Below, one piece after another: positions 1 to 8,663 of a stretch of DNA of 64,000 bases. The notes under the pieces are model-generated. The model had not been told where the DNA came from. It made no database searches and was given only the letters and a program-made list of their open reading frames with translations. Each line of letters begins with the position of its first letter. Positions within the stretch are counted from its first letter, which is position 1. The DNA lies in NCBI GenBank assembly GCA_902573465.1, contig CACGJX010000002.1, positions 1-64,000 of the forward strand, in the 5' to 3' direction. Source of the stretch: an uncultured Pelagibacteraceae bacterium (GTDB lineage: Bacteria; Pseudomonadota; Alphaproteobacteria; Pelagibacterales; Pelagibacteraceae). The position numbers were made by a program, and so were the translations under genes.

Positions 1-25
1 TTAAATATAACTAATAAAATTTTTT

Positions 26-736
26 ATGTCAGAAAAATATCTTATTCTTGGTGCGACAGGTTCAATCGGATCTAGTTTAGCTGAACAATTAGTAAATTCA
101 GGAAATTCAGTTCATTTAGTTGGCAGAAATGAAAATGAAACAAAAAATATTTCTGAGAAATTAGGATGTAGTTTTACAATAGCCGATGTTTTGCAGGATG
201 GATTTGTGGAAAAGGTTAAAAATGATATTTCTGATGTAAAAGGAATTGCCTACTGTGTAGGTTCAATTGATTTAAAACCTTTGAGAATGGTCAATGAGCA
301 GGATTTTAATAAGTGTATGAAATTAAATTTATATTCAGCAGTTGAAGTGATAAAAGGCTACCAGGATAGTTTAAAAAAAAATAAAGGTTCGGTAGTTTTA
401 TTTTCCACAGTTGCAGCTCAAAGAGGTTTTACAAATCACGCTATAATTGCTTCTACTAAAGCTGCTGTAGAGGGTTTAACTGTTTCTTTAGCAGCGGAAT
501 TTGCTCCTAATATAAGAGTGAACTGTATTGCACCTAGTTTGACTAACTCGAAAATTGCTGAGCCAATGTTAAAAAATAAAGCATTAGCAGATGGTATAGC
601 TAAAGCTCATCCTTTAAAAAGATTAGGTGAAGGTAAGGACTCTGCCTCTCTTGCAAAATTTCTTATCACTGACGACAGTTCTTGGGTTACAGGTCAAATC
701 ATTGCTGTTGATGGTGGTAGATCAAAACTTTCTTAA
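26..736 (+). CDS. SDR-family oxidoreductase lacking the catalytic Tyr
   Basis: A 236-residue short-chain dehydrogenase/reductase fold. The NAD(P)-binding loop GATGSIG is at residues 9-15, and the end of the chain has the family's GQIIAVDGG pattern. Ser127 sits where the active-site Ser is expected. In the usual YxxxK motif the Lys is present (Lys145), but the Tyr position is Ile141 (IASTK). The proton-donating Tyr is therefore missing, and ordinary dehydrogenase chemistry is doubtful. I recall other SDR proteins with a similar H-x-I-x-x-x-K pattern, so this may be a divergent subfamily rather than decay; the frame is intact. It is followed after one base by the sugar dehydrogenase gene, suggesting co-transcription. 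Substrate unknown. Confidence 0.85.
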   Translation: MSEKYLILGATGSIGSSLAEQLVNSGNSVHLVGRNENETKNISEKLGCSFTIADVLQDGFVEKVKNDISDVKGIAYCVGSIDLKPLRMVNEQDFNKCMKLNLYSAVEVIKGYQDSLKKNKGSVVLFSTVAAQRGFTNHAIIASTKAAVEGLTVSLAAEFAPNIRVNCIAPSLTNSKIAEPMLKNKALADGIAKAHPLKRLGEGKDSASLAKFLITDDSSWVTGQIIAVDGGRSKLS

Positions 737-737
737 A

Positions 738-1802
738 GTGAAAAGAACGCTTGTTACAATTTTTTTATTTACACTTTTTATAAATTATTCATTTGCTGAT
801 AATTTAAGATTTAAGAAGATTGTAAATTTAAAAGGTCCATGGGGATCTACTTTTATTAATGATACAGAATTATTAATTACCGAAAAAAGTGGAGAAATTA
901 AATTAATAGACCTTAATACTAAAAAAATTTCTTCATTAAATCACAATCTTAATTATTTAGAGCATGGACAGGGTGGTTTATTAGATATTCTTTATAAAGA
1001 TGATTTTGTCTATATTTCTTATACCGAAAATAGAGGAAATTGGAAAACTAGTACTTCAATAGCAAAATCGAAATTTAATGAAAAAGATTTAATCTTTAAA
1101 AATATTTTCCAAGCAAATCCACCTATTGACTCTGGATATCACTTTGGATCAAGGTTGGCGATCAAAGATGGTTATCTTTTCGCGTCTGCTGGTGAAAGAG
1201 GTCAAGGTATGATTGCACAAGATCCTACAAAGCATCCTGGTAGTATCATTAGAATAAATATTGATGGAAGTATCCCAAAAGATAATCCAAAATTTCAGGG
1301 TAAATCAGATTGGTTACCTGAAATTTATCAAATAGGTATTAGAAATCCTCAAGGTCTAACTTTATCACCATTTGATGAAAAAATTTATATGAGTAATCAT
1401 GGAGCAAGAGGTGGGGATTGGTTTGGCGAAGCAAAAAAAGGTGAAAATTATGGATGGAAAATTTTAGGTTGGGGAGGGACAAACTATTCAGGCATTCCTA
1501 TCGGTCCAAAATGGAAACCAGGTTTTACAAAAGCGATACAATATTGGGTGCCGTCCATAGCAACAAGTGCAATCACAATTTACAAAGGAAAAGAATTTAG
1601 TGAATGGAATGGACATGCTTTAATTACTTCACTTAAAGACAAATCTTTGAGAAAATTAATATTTGACGACTTATCTAATGTGAAAGAGGAAATCATATTT
1701 AAAAATAAAATTGGAAGAATAAGAGATATACAAGTACATCCTGATAACGGAAAAGTTTACTTTTTAGGAGAAGACGCTCTCTGGCTGATGGAGAAAATCT
1801 AA
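738..1802 (+). CDS. PQQ-dependent (YliI-type) soluble aldose sugar dehydrogenase
   Basis: The open frame extends upstream to 627, but that part overlaps the SDR gene. I choose the GTG at 738, directly after the SDR stop, because it gives a clean signal peptide (KRTLVTIFLFTLFINYSFA) and a 354-residue protein. The mature part carries beta-propeller sugar dehydrogenase motifs: GQGGLLDI, HFGSRL, SAGERGQG, QIGIRNPQGL and GENYGWK. Family members oxidise aldose sugars in the periplasm using pyrroloquinoline quinone. Cofactor and substrate here are inferred from the family only, and no PQQ synthesis genes lie in the window. No clear Shine-Dalgarno precedes the GTG, consistent with coupling to the SDR gene. 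Confidence 0.8.
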   Translation: MKRTLVTIFLFTLFINYSFADNLRFKKIVNLKGPWGSTFINDTELLITEKSGEIKLIDLNTKKISSLNHNLNYLEHGQGGLLDILYKDDFVYISYTENRGNWKTSTSIAKSKFNEKDLIFKNIFQANPPIDSGYHFGSRLAIKDGYLFASAGERGQGMIAQDPTKHPGSIIRINIDGSIPKDNPKFQGKSDWLPEIYQIGIRNPQGLTLSPFDEKIYMSNHGARGGDWFGEAKKGENYGWKILGWGGTNYSGIPIGPKWKPGFTKAIQYWVPSIATSAITIYKGKEFSEWNGHALITSLKDKSLRKLIFDDLSNVKEEIIFKNKIGRIRDIQVHPDNGKVYFLGEDALWLMEKI

Positions 1803-1859
1803 TTTTTTAGATGTAAGTAACCACTTACTTCGATTAAAAGATTATATTTAAATAAATTT

Positions 1860-2759
1860 ATGAATTGGGTAGTTTTTACAATTTTAGCAGCTTTTTTTCA
1901 AAATCTAAGAACTTCATTACAGAAAAAATTAAATAAAGATTTATCATTGGTTGCTTCTGCATACGTAAGATTTGCCTTTGCATTACCATTTGCTTTTGTA
2001 TTATTTTTTTTTTTTCACGATTTTGATATCATTTCAGATATTCTAGATCAAACTAACTTCATTTTTTTTACTTTTTTAGGATCTATTTTACAAGTTACTT
2101 TTACAATAACGCTATTATACCTTTTTAGATTTTCGAATTTTGTTGTCGGTACTTCACTAAGTAAAACAGAAGTTATTCAAATTGCGATTTTTGAATATAT
2201 CATATTAAAAGATAAACTAAATTTGCTTGGTGTTTTTGGAATAATAATTGCAACACTTGGGGTTATTATTATTTCTATCAAAGATTATAAATTATTTTTT
2301 AAAAATTTTTTTTCAAAAGTAACACTTATTGGATTGGGAGCGGGACTTTTACTGGGTCTCAGTGTTGTCTATTTTAGAGCAGCAGCACTAACACTGGAAA
2401 ATTTTTCATCTAACTTTGATAAGGCGCTTACTACAGTTTTTTTTGCTTTAATAATTCAAACTATAATCATTAGCGCATATTTGATAATTTTTGAAAAATC
2501 GGAATTCAAAAAATTTTTTGATAATAAATTTGAAATATGCTTGACTGGATTAGCTGGTTTTTTAGCGACACTATCTTGGTTTTTTGCTTTCACTTTAATT
2601 CAAGCATCTTTTGTTAGAGCTGTTGGTCAAATTGAAATATTTTTTAGTTACATCTCATCAAAATATCTTTTTAAAGAAAAAATAACTATTATTGAAATTT
2701 TAGGTATTTTGATATTTATAGCTGGTGCAACTTTATTGCTTTTAACAAGAACAACTTAA
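1860..2759 (+). CDS. EamA/DMT-family transporter
   Basis: A 299-residue, strongly hydrophobic protein with about ten predicted membrane segments arranged as two repeats, as in the drug/metabolite transporter superfamily (EamA domains). The final segment, ending in AGATLLLLTR, is typical of the second EamA repeat. The family exports or imports small metabolites and the substrate cannot be told from sequence. It stands alone, 57 bases after the sugar dehydrogenase gene, and meets the SHOCT-protein gene tail to tail with a 3-base gap. Confidence 0.85.
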   Translation: MNWVVFTILAAFFQNLRTSLQKKLNKDLSLVASAYVRFAFALPFAFVLFFFFHDFDIISDILDQTNFIFFTFLGSILQVTFTITLLYLFRFSNFVVGTSLSKTEVIQIAIFEYIILKDKLNLLGVFGIIIATLGVIIISIKDYKLFFKNFFSKVTLIGLGAGLLLGLSVVYFRAAALTLENFSSNFDKALTTVFFALIIQTIIISAYLIIFEKSEFKKFFDNKFEICLTGLAGFLATLSWFFAFTLIQASFVRAVGQIEIFFSYISSKYLFKEKITIIEILGILIFIAGATLLLLTRTT

Positions 2760-2762
2760 TCT

Positions 2763-3029
2763 TTAATTGTTTAATAATTTATTCTTTGCCTTTTCAAACT
2801 CTTCTTGAGTTAATACACCACTTTCTCTTAGCTCATTCAATTTTTCTAATTCATTACTCAAAGATTTGTCAGTGTTTGACTCCTCATTATTTTTATCTAT
2901 TTCATTTTCATCTTTATTAGCTTGATTAGCTTGTTTCGCACTAACACCACTCATGATAGCTCTCGTCCCTAAGTATAAAACAAAGAATAAAATAGGAATT
3001 ACCAGTCCAAAAAAAATTAATTTTTCCAT
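2763..3029 (-). CDS. SHOCT-domain small membrane protein
   Basis: An 88-residue protein with one N-terminal membrane segment (about residues 4-26) and an acidic, Asn-rich linker. The C-terminal SHOCT motif reads LNELRESGVLTQEEFEKAK, the short helical hairpin often found at the end of membrane or oligomerising proteins. Function unknown. It lies 3 bases downstream of another small membrane protein on the same strand, so the two are probably co-transcribed. Confidence 0.75.
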   Translation of the reverse strand: MEKLIFFGLVIPILFFVLYLGTRAIMSGVSAKQANQANKDENEIDKNNEESNTDKSLSNELEKLNELRESGVLTQEEFEKAKNKLLNN

Positions 3030-3032
3030 TAC

Positions 3033-3236
3033 CTAATCATCATCCTCTTCTCTCCAATTTTTTTCATACATTAGCCAAGCTGCATATATAACTGAAAATG
3101 TTCCGACAATCATACCATAATCAAAACCTGTTTGTTGATCATATAAGTACCAGCCCAATTGGGTCGCTCCAATGGTAGGAACAGTTAAAATTAAGAAAAC
3201 AATTGCAATTCTATATGGATATTTAGGTTTCTTCAC
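3033..3236 (-). CDS. Small two-TM membrane protein, unknown
   Basis: A 67-residue protein with two hydrophobic stretches (about residues 9-31 and 38-57) and a charged C-terminus (EKNWREEDDD). I do not recognise a family. It sits between folD and the SHOCT-protein gene on the same strand, 36 bases after folD, and is probably the penultimate gene of the hemC-to-SHOCT transcript. Confidence 0.65.
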   Translation of the reverse strand: MKKPKYPYRIAIVFLILTVPTIGATQLGWYLYDQQTGFDYGMIVGTFSVIYAAWLMYEKNWREEDDD

Positions 3237-3272
3237 ACCTCAAAATATCAAAAAATTTAACAGGTTGTAACT

Positions 3273-4118
3273 TTAAAGTTGCGATCTTTTGAAACACTCT
3301 ACAGTATTTTTTAATAAACAAGCGATTGTCATTGGTCCAACTCCACCTGGAACTGGTGTTAAAGCTTTAGCATTTTTTGAAACTTCATCAAATGCAACAT
3401 CACCAACAATACCTTTGTCGGTTTTATTAATTCCAACGTCAATTACGATTGAATCTTTTTTAACCCAATCTCCTTTAACAAGTTCAGGGATACCGACAGC
3501 AGCTATAATAATATCTGCTTCTAAACATTCAGCCTTGAGATCTTTTGTTTTTGAGTGAGTAATTGTTACCGTGCAATTTTCTTTTAAAAGAAGTTGTGTC
3601 ATCGGTTTTCCATTTAGATTAGATCTTCCAACTACAACTGCTTTTTTTCCACTTAAGTTTGGCTCAATTTTTTTAATTAATAAATAACAGCCTAGTGGAG
3701 TACAGGGCACGGAACTCTCGTAACCTGAAGAAAGATTACCAACATTCATAGGATGAAATCCATCAACGTCTTTAGACGGATGAATAGCCTCAATAATTTT
3801 TTGTTTATCGATATGATTTGGCAAAGGTAACTGAACTAAAATACCTGAAACGCTCTTATCTTTATTTAGATCATTAATCTTATCCAAAATAACTTTTTCT
3901 TCCACAGAGTCTGGGTATTTAATTACATCAGACTTTAAACCAACCTCTTTTGCTGATTTCTCTTTGTTTCTTACATATATTTGACTAGGGGTAAGATCTC
4001 CAATCAAAATCACCGTTAAACCTGGCACTTTATTATACTTATTTTTTAATTCAGCTACTTCTTGTTTAAGTTCCTCTCTTAATTCAGCTGCTGCTTTTTT
4101 TCCGTCAATTAGAATCAT
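3273..4118 (-). CDS. folD: Methylenetetrahydrofolate dehydrogenase/cyclohydrolase
   Basis: A bifunctional enzyme of one-carbon metabolism interconverting 5,10-methylene-THF, methenyl-THF and 10-formyl-THF with NADP. The start MILIDGKKAAAE at 4118 is chosen over the longer frame from 4175, because the extra residues are not family-like and overlap yggT. The result is 281 residues, the usual FolD length. Visible motifs are the catalytic YxxxK (Tyr48, Lys52 in SQIYVRNK), the GRSNLNGKPMTQLL nucleotide-binding segment and PVPGGVGPMT near the C-terminus. It starts 5 bases after yggT ends, as part of the hemC-hemD-mscS-yggT-folD run. Confidence 0.95.
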   Translation of the reverse strand: MILIDGKKAAAELREELKQEVAELKNKYNKVPGLTVILIGDLTPSQIYVRNKEKSAKEVGLKSDVIKYPDSVEEKVILDKINDLNKDKSVSGILVQLPLPNHIDKQKIIEAIHPSKDVDGFHPMNVGNLSSGYESSVPCTPLGCYLLIKKIEPNLSGKKAVVVGRSNLNGKPMTQLLLKENCTVTITHSKTKDLKAECLEADIIIAAVGIPELVKGDWVKKDSIVIDVGINKTDKGIVGDVAFDEVSKNAKALTPVPGGVGPMTIACLLKNTVECFKRSQL

Positions 4119-4123
4119 AAGTT

Positions 4124-4414
4124 TTAAAAAATTAAAGGTGCGATGTAGAGCTTCATACACATTTCTATAAACCAAATCAATAGAAGTAATATAATGGGTG
4201 AGATATCTAAGGATCCTAAACTAGGTAAAAAACGTCTTATTTTATTAAGTATAGGATCTGTTAAACGATATGTTAATTCTAAAATTGAATAAACAAATCT
4301 ATTTTGTGTATTTAAAACATTAAAAGCAACCAACCAGCTTATAATTACATTGGCTATTACTACGTAGGAATAAAGCTTTAATATTTGTAAGGCTAAATAA
4401 AAAATGGCTATCAT
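4124..4414 (-). CDS. YggT-family membrane protein
   Basis: A 96-residue protein with two membrane segments flanking the family signature: a ...YRLTDPILNKIRRFLP stretch followed by LGSLDISPIILLL. YggT proteins are small inner-membrane proteins linked to osmotic stress or division in various bacteria; the molecular role is not settled. Its ATG overlaps the stop of the MscS gene by 4 bases, so the two are probably translationally coupled. That pairing with a mechanosensitive channel fits an envelope-stress role. A second, more divergent relative lies at 13642-13986. Confidence 0.85.
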   Translation of the reverse strand: MIAIFYLALQILKLYSYVVIANVIISWLVAFNVLNTQNRFVYSILELTYRLTDPILNKIRRFLPSLGSLDISPIILLLLIWFIEMCMKLYIAPLIF

Positions 4415-5496
4415 TTTTTTTCTATATAAATAGACGAACTTGGGAATGCAAAAGACGCTTTGTTTTTTTCAACAATCTTTTTTATTTCAATTGCTAATTT
4501 TTCTTTTACCGATAACCACTCATTCCAACTGTCTGATTTAGTAAAACATCGAACATACATATCAATTGAACTATCAGAAAATTTGTCAACCCTCACCGCA
4601 ATGCCTATGCTTGTGTTAAAGTCCTCACTTTTTTGAATGTGATCTTCAATTTCATTTCTTATCGTTTTTAATTGATCAACCGTTGTGTCATATTGAAGAG
4701 TAATAATCCAACTTATTAACCAATTTGAAGTTTCACTAACATTTACAACTGCATTTTCAGCAAATTGAAAGTTAGGAATAATTGCAAGAGATTTATCAAA
4801 CTTTCTTATTGTTGTTGATCTAAACCCAATTTTTTCAACTATACCTTCTATAATTCCCTCGACTAATATCCAATCACCTATTTTAAATCTTTTTTCAACT
4901 AGAACTAAAATACCTGAAATCAAATTTTTAAATAAATCTTGGGCACCCAAAGCCACTGCAACACCAAATAAACCAAGACCAGCAATAATTGGTCCTATCT
5001 TTATTCCCCAAAGTTCTAATACAGCAGCTAGACCTAAAATAAAAATTAGTATTTTTAAGGATTTAATGATCCATCCAATTAACTCTTTTGTTAAAAGTTT
5101 ATCAAGTCCACTTAAGATATAAGACACAGGTTCAATAATTTGATGTATCACCCAAAAGATTAAAATTGTTATTAATGTTCTATTTATTGTGTCAACAACT
5201 TCTCTTCCTTCAATTGAAAAAGTCATGTAATAACTTGCTATAAAAAACCCCAAAACAATTGGTAAAAATCTTGCTGGTCCAATCAATGCAGACACAAAAG
5301 TATCATCTAATTTATTAGTAGTTCTTCTAGAAATTATCTCTAATTTTTTAATAATAAGTTTACTTATTAATCCTCTAAATATTAAAAAAATTAAAAATAT
5401 TCCAATACCAATTAATATTTGAAAAATATCTACTCCTAATATTCCTCTATTCCAGACTGATAAAAAGACCTCAGAAAAATTATTTATTATTTCCAT
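4411..5496 (-). CDS. MscS-type mechanosensitive ion channel
   Basis: A 361-residue channel with about four or five N-terminal hydrophobic segments. The pore-lining helix and beta domain have the MscS hallmark GLGLFGVAVALGAQDLFKNL, followed by KRFKIGDWI and the conserved VEKIGFRSTTIR and IPNFQFAENAVVN strands. Family role: opens on membrane tension and releases solutes on hypo-osmotic shock. It lies 2 bases downstream of hemD and overlaps yggT by 4 bases, so it is embedded in the same operon. Confidence 0.9.
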   Translation of the reverse strand: MEIINNFSEVFLSVWNRGILGVDIFQILIGIGIFLIFLIFRGLISKLIIKKLEIISRRTTNKLDDTFVSALIGPARFLPIVLGFFIASYYMTFSIEGREVVDTINRTLITILIFWVIHQIIEPVSYILSGLDKLLTKELIGWIIKSLKILIFILGLAAVLELWGIKIGPIIAGLGLFGVAVALGAQDLFKNLISGILVLVEKRFKIGDWILVEGIIEGIVEKIGFRSTTIRKFDKSLAIIPNFQFAENAVVNVSETSNWLISWIITLQYDTTVDQLKTIRNEIEDHIQKSEDFNTSIGIAVRVDKFSDSSIDMYVRCFTKSDSWNEWLSVKEKLAIEIKKIVEKNKASFAFPSSSIYIEKK

Positions 5497-5498
5497 AG

Positions 5499-6197
5499 TT
5501 AAATTTTATATAACAAAAATTCCTCTTCTCCAGGATTAAAAAGAAATATCTTTTTCCACTTAATTTCATTTAATTTAGCTGATGTTTTTTCGCCTATACA
5601 CATCAAATTAGTACTCATCCAAAGACTCTCTAGCTGATTAAATTTTATAAATTTTAAAAGACTTGATGCGCTATTTTGTGAATAAACGTAAACCATATCG
5701 GGCATATCAAGTTTTAACTTATTTATAAAATCATTATCAAATTTTTCATTATGTACAGTTTCGTAGTTAATTAATCTTTTTACTTCGTATCCCTCCTTTT
5801 GCAGTTGATTATTAAGATCAACTGAAATGTTTTCTCCACTTACATAAATTAATTTACCCTCTTTTTTTTCAAAATTCTGCAATATCAATTCTTTCAAATT
5901 TAGAACGTTTCCCTCTGCAGCTATTGTATTAGAAAAACCATGACTTCTTGCTTCTTGTTCAGTTGCATTCCCTACACAAAAACATTTTATATTTTTATCT
6001 AGTCCAGTTAAATTTAAAAATTTCACAGCGTTAGAACTTGTAAAAATGATACCCCTAAATTCAGAAAGATCTATTTCTTCATGCAGAATCTTTTTGATTG
6101 ATAATAAAGGTAAATGTGAAACCTTATGACCGAGAGACTGGAACTTGATGATCATTTCAGAACAGTCTTCTATAGGTCTAGTTAATAGAATATGCAT
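5499..6197 (-). CDS. hemD: Uroporphyrinogen-III synthase
   Basis: A 232-residue protein matching HemD in length and layout: N-terminal ILLTRPIEDCSEM, a GIIFTSSNAVKFL strand and a C-terminal SASSLLKF segment with a GEKTSAKL loop. HemD cyclises hydroxymethylbilane with inversion of ring D. The family is poorly conserved in sequence, so the placement directly behind hemC (1-base gap) is important support. Confidence 0.88.
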   Translation of the reverse strand: MHILLTRPIEDCSEMIIKFQSLGHKVSHLPLLSIKKILHEEIDLSEFRGIIFTSSNAVKFLNLTGLDKNIKCFCVGNATEQEARSHGFSNTIAAEGNVLNLKELILQNFEKKEGKLIYVSGENISVDLNNQLQKEGYEVKRLINYETVHNEKFDNDFINKLKLDMPDMVYVYSQNSASSLLKFIKFNQLESLWMSTNLMCIGEKTSAKLNEIKWKKIFLFNPGEEEFLLYKI

Positions 6198-6198
6198 T

Positions 6199-7116
6199 TT
6201 ATCTTTTATAAGAATTATTCGATTTTGTTTTTAAAATTTGACCTACTTCATTTCCAAGTTCTCTAAAATTTTCTAATTTATCAGATTTTTTTTCATAAAA
6301 TCTTTGTGAACCATCTAATGAGAAGAGCTCAGCTTCCACTGTAATTTTGTTTTCATCTATTTTAGAATGAATTCCAACTGCTGTTTCACAATCTCCCTCT
6401 AAAATTTTTAAAATATTTCTTTCAGCATGTGCTCTTTGATAAGTACCTTTATGATTGATCTTTTTTAACATTGAAATCATATCTTTATCACTTTCTCTAC
6501 ACTGTATAGCAATTATCCCTTGCCCTGCACTTGGAATTATTTCCTCAATAGAAAAAATTTCTGAAATTTTATCCTCTAATTTCAAGTACTTTATTCCAGC
6601 ATAAGATAAAATTATCGCATCATACTCACCATCCGCTAATTTTTTTATTCTAGTGTCAACATTCCCTCTTATAAGTTTACAACTAACATCAGGCCTAATT
6701 TTTTTAATTTGGAATTGTCGTCTATAAGAAGATGTTCCAATAACAGCATTTTTTTTTAAATCTTTAAATTTTTTATCTCCATTGATTATAACAATTTCTC
6801 TTGCATCAGTTCTTTCAAGAAATGTATCTGTTAAAAGACCATTGGTCTCAATAGCTGGCATGTCTTTTAGTGCATGTACAGCTATATCAATATTATTTTT
6901 TTGAAGTTCTTGTTCGATACTACTTGAAAACAAACCTTTGCCACCAACATCGGATAATCTGGTATCTAGTATCTCATCACCTTTGGTGGAAATCTTTTCA
7001 ATATTTATATCTTGATCAGTAAAGTTGGTTGCCTCAATAATTTTTTGTTTTACTTTTTGTGCATATAATAATGCTAACTTACTTCCTCGAGACCCAATTG
7101 TTATTTTCTTTTTCAT
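6199..7116 (-). CDS. hemC: Hydroxymethylbilane synthase (porphobilinogen deaminase)
   Basis: Joins four porphobilinogens into hydroxymethylbilane in haem biosynthesis. The start at 7116 (MKKKITIGSRGSKLALL) gives 305 residues, the family norm. The longer frame to 7278 runs antisense through the tsaD start and is rejected. Motifs: GSRGSKLAL at the N-terminus, HALKDMPA, IGTSSYRRQFQ, IRGNVDTR, and the dipyrromethane-cofactor Cys in EGDCETAVG near residue 240. It is the first gene of a minus-strand run through folD and is divergent from tsaD, with a 55-base shared promoter region. Confidence 0.96.
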   Translation of the reverse strand: MKKKITIGSRGSKLALLYAQKVKQKIIEATNFTDQDINIEKISTKGDEILDTRLSDVGGKGLFSSSIEQELQKNNIDIAVHALKDMPAIETNGLLTDTFLERTDAREIVIINGDKKFKDLKKNAVIGTSSYRRQFQIKKIRPDVSCKLIRGNVDTRIKKLADGEYDAIILSYAGIKYLKLEDKISEIFSIEEIIPSAGQGIIAIQCRESDKDMISMLKKINHKGTYQRAHAERNILKILEGDCETAVGIHSKIDENKITVEAELFSLDGSQRFYEKKSDKLENFRELGNEVGQILKTKSNNSYKR

Positions 7117-7171
7117 AAAAAAATCATTTCTTACTTGTATTGGGATTGTACAATTATTAAAAACTATTTGT

Positions 7172-8245
7172 ATGAATAAAAAACCCTTAATTCTTGGAAT
7201 AGAAACTAGCTGTGATGAGACTGCAGCATCTTTAATTTCAGAAAATGAGCAAGGAATACCAATAATTCTCTCTAACATTATTTCTAGCCAAACAGAGGTA
7301 CATAAGAAATTTGGTGGAGTTGTTCCTGAACTTGCTGCCCGATCCCATTTAGAAAAAATCGATTGGATCGTTCAAAAGGCTTTAGATGAAAGTGGAAAAA
7401 AGATAGACGAAATAGATGCAGTTGCTGCAACAGCCGGACCAGGATTGGTTGTTTGTTTATCAGTTGGATTAAGTTTTGGTAAAACTTTTGCTAATTTAAT
7501 TAAAAAACCATTTATTGCAGTTAATCATTTAGAAGGCCACGCTTTAAGTCCAAAAATTAATTCAGGTTTAGATTACCCGTATTTATTTTTATTGATTTCA
7601 GGTGGACACTCACAATTTTTAAATGTTAAAGGACTTGGAAATTTTAAAAGATTAGGCACTACTATAGATGATGCTTTAGGTGAGGCATTTGATAAAACTG
7701 CAAAATTATTAGGAATAGAATTTCCCGGTGGACCCAAAATTGAATTTTTTGCTGATAGGGGAAATCCTGAAAAATATGAGCTACCAAAGCCAATTATTAA
7801 CAGAGGGGGTTGTAACTTATCATTTGCAGGTTTGAAGACAGCAGTTTTAAAAATATCAAAAAAAATAAAAACAGAACAAGATAAGTTTGATTTAGCAGCC
7901 TCTTTCCAAAAAACAATAATTGAAATCCTATATAAGAAAACAAAGATTGCTTTTTTAGAGTTCGAGAAACAAAATAATCTTAAAAAAAAAATTTTTGTTG
8001 TTGCTGGCGGTGTTGCTGCTAACAAAAAAATTAGATCAATGTTAATTAATTTATGTAAAGAAAAAAATTATGAAAGTATATTTCCACCAATAGAACTCTG
8101 TGGTGATAATGCTGCAATGATAGGGATTGTAGGCTTAGAAAAATTTAAATTAAATCAATTCAATAATTTGGATTATCCAGCAAAACCCAGATGGCCACTA
8201 GATGAAAAAGCTAATTTCTTAAAAGGAGCAGGTGTAAAATTATAA
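7172..8245 (+). CDS. tsaD: tRNA N6-threonylcarbamoyladenosine transferase
   Basis: The catalytic subunit of the t6A37 tRNA modification complex, with TsaB, TsaC and TsaE (not in this window). The start MNKKPLILGIETSCDETA at 7172 is chosen; the frame from 7025 would overlap hemC. 357 residues, usual length. Motifs: GIETSCDETAAS, the metal-binding HLEGH, LLISGGHSQ, and VAGGVAANKKIR with the C-terminal CGDNAAMI. Its stop overlaps the next ATG (TAATG), so it is coupled to the EVE-domain gene. Confidence 0.95.
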   Translation: MNKKPLILGIETSCDETAASLISENEQGIPIILSNIISSQTEVHKKFGGVVPELAARSHLEKIDWIVQKALDESGKKIDEIDAVAATAGPGLVVCLSVGLSFGKTFANLIKKPFIAVNHLEGHALSPKINSGLDYPYLFLLISGGHSQFLNVKGLGNFKRLGTTIDDALGEAFDKTAKLLGIEFPGGPKIEFFADRGNPEKYELPKPIINRGGCNLSFAGLKTAVLKISKKIKTEQDKFDLAASFQKTIIEILYKKTKIAFLEFEKQNNLKKKIFVVAGGVAANKKIRSMLINLCKEKNYESIFPPIELCGDNAAMIGIVGLEKFKLNQFNNLDYPAKPRWPLDEKANFLKGAGVKL

Positions 8246-8655
8246 TGCAATACTGGTTACTTAAATCAGAGCCTGACGTTTGGTCAATTGATCAACAAAA
8301 AAAAGCTGGTGAAAAAGGTGCACCCTGGGACGGTGTAAGAAACTATCAAGCAGCTAAGAATTTAAAAACTATGAAAAAGGGTGATCAATGTTTTTTTTAT
8401 CACTCAAATATTGGAAAAGAAATTGTTGGAATAGTAGAAGTTGTGAAAGAACATTACATTGATAAAACAGACAAATCAGGAAGATTTGTTGCTGTGACTG
8501 TTAAGTTTTTGAAAAGACTTAATAACCCTGTGTCTTTAGAGCAAATTAAAAAAAACAAGGATTTAGGCCATTTATCTTTAATTAAACAAAGTAGATTATC
8601 TGTAATGCCTATTGACTCTAAAAGCTGGAAGATTTTAAATAAAATGAGTAAATAA
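8245..8655 (+). CDS. EVE-domain protein
   Basis: A 136-residue stand-alone EVE (DUF55/PUA-like) protein. It opens with [14 protein letters not shown] and has [21 protein letters not shown] and the closing [11 protein letters not shown], all characteristic of the YTH-like EVE fold that binds modified bases. In this family it is usually a small cytosolic nucleic-acid reader of unclear role. It is translationally coupled to tsaD and followed 8 bases later by acs. Confidence 0.88.
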   Translation: MQYWLLKSEPDVWSIDQQKKAGEKGAPWDGVRNYQAAKNLKTMKKGDQCFFYHSNIGKEIVGIVEVVKEHYIDKTDKSGRFVAVTVKFLKRLNNPVSLEQIKKNKDLGHLSLIKQSRLSVMPIDSKSWKILNKMSK

Positions 8656-8663
8656 TAAAAAAA

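Noticed and set aside
7573-8025. 150-codon open frame antisense to tsaD
   Set aside because: Shadow of the conserved TsaD core; no family resemblance.
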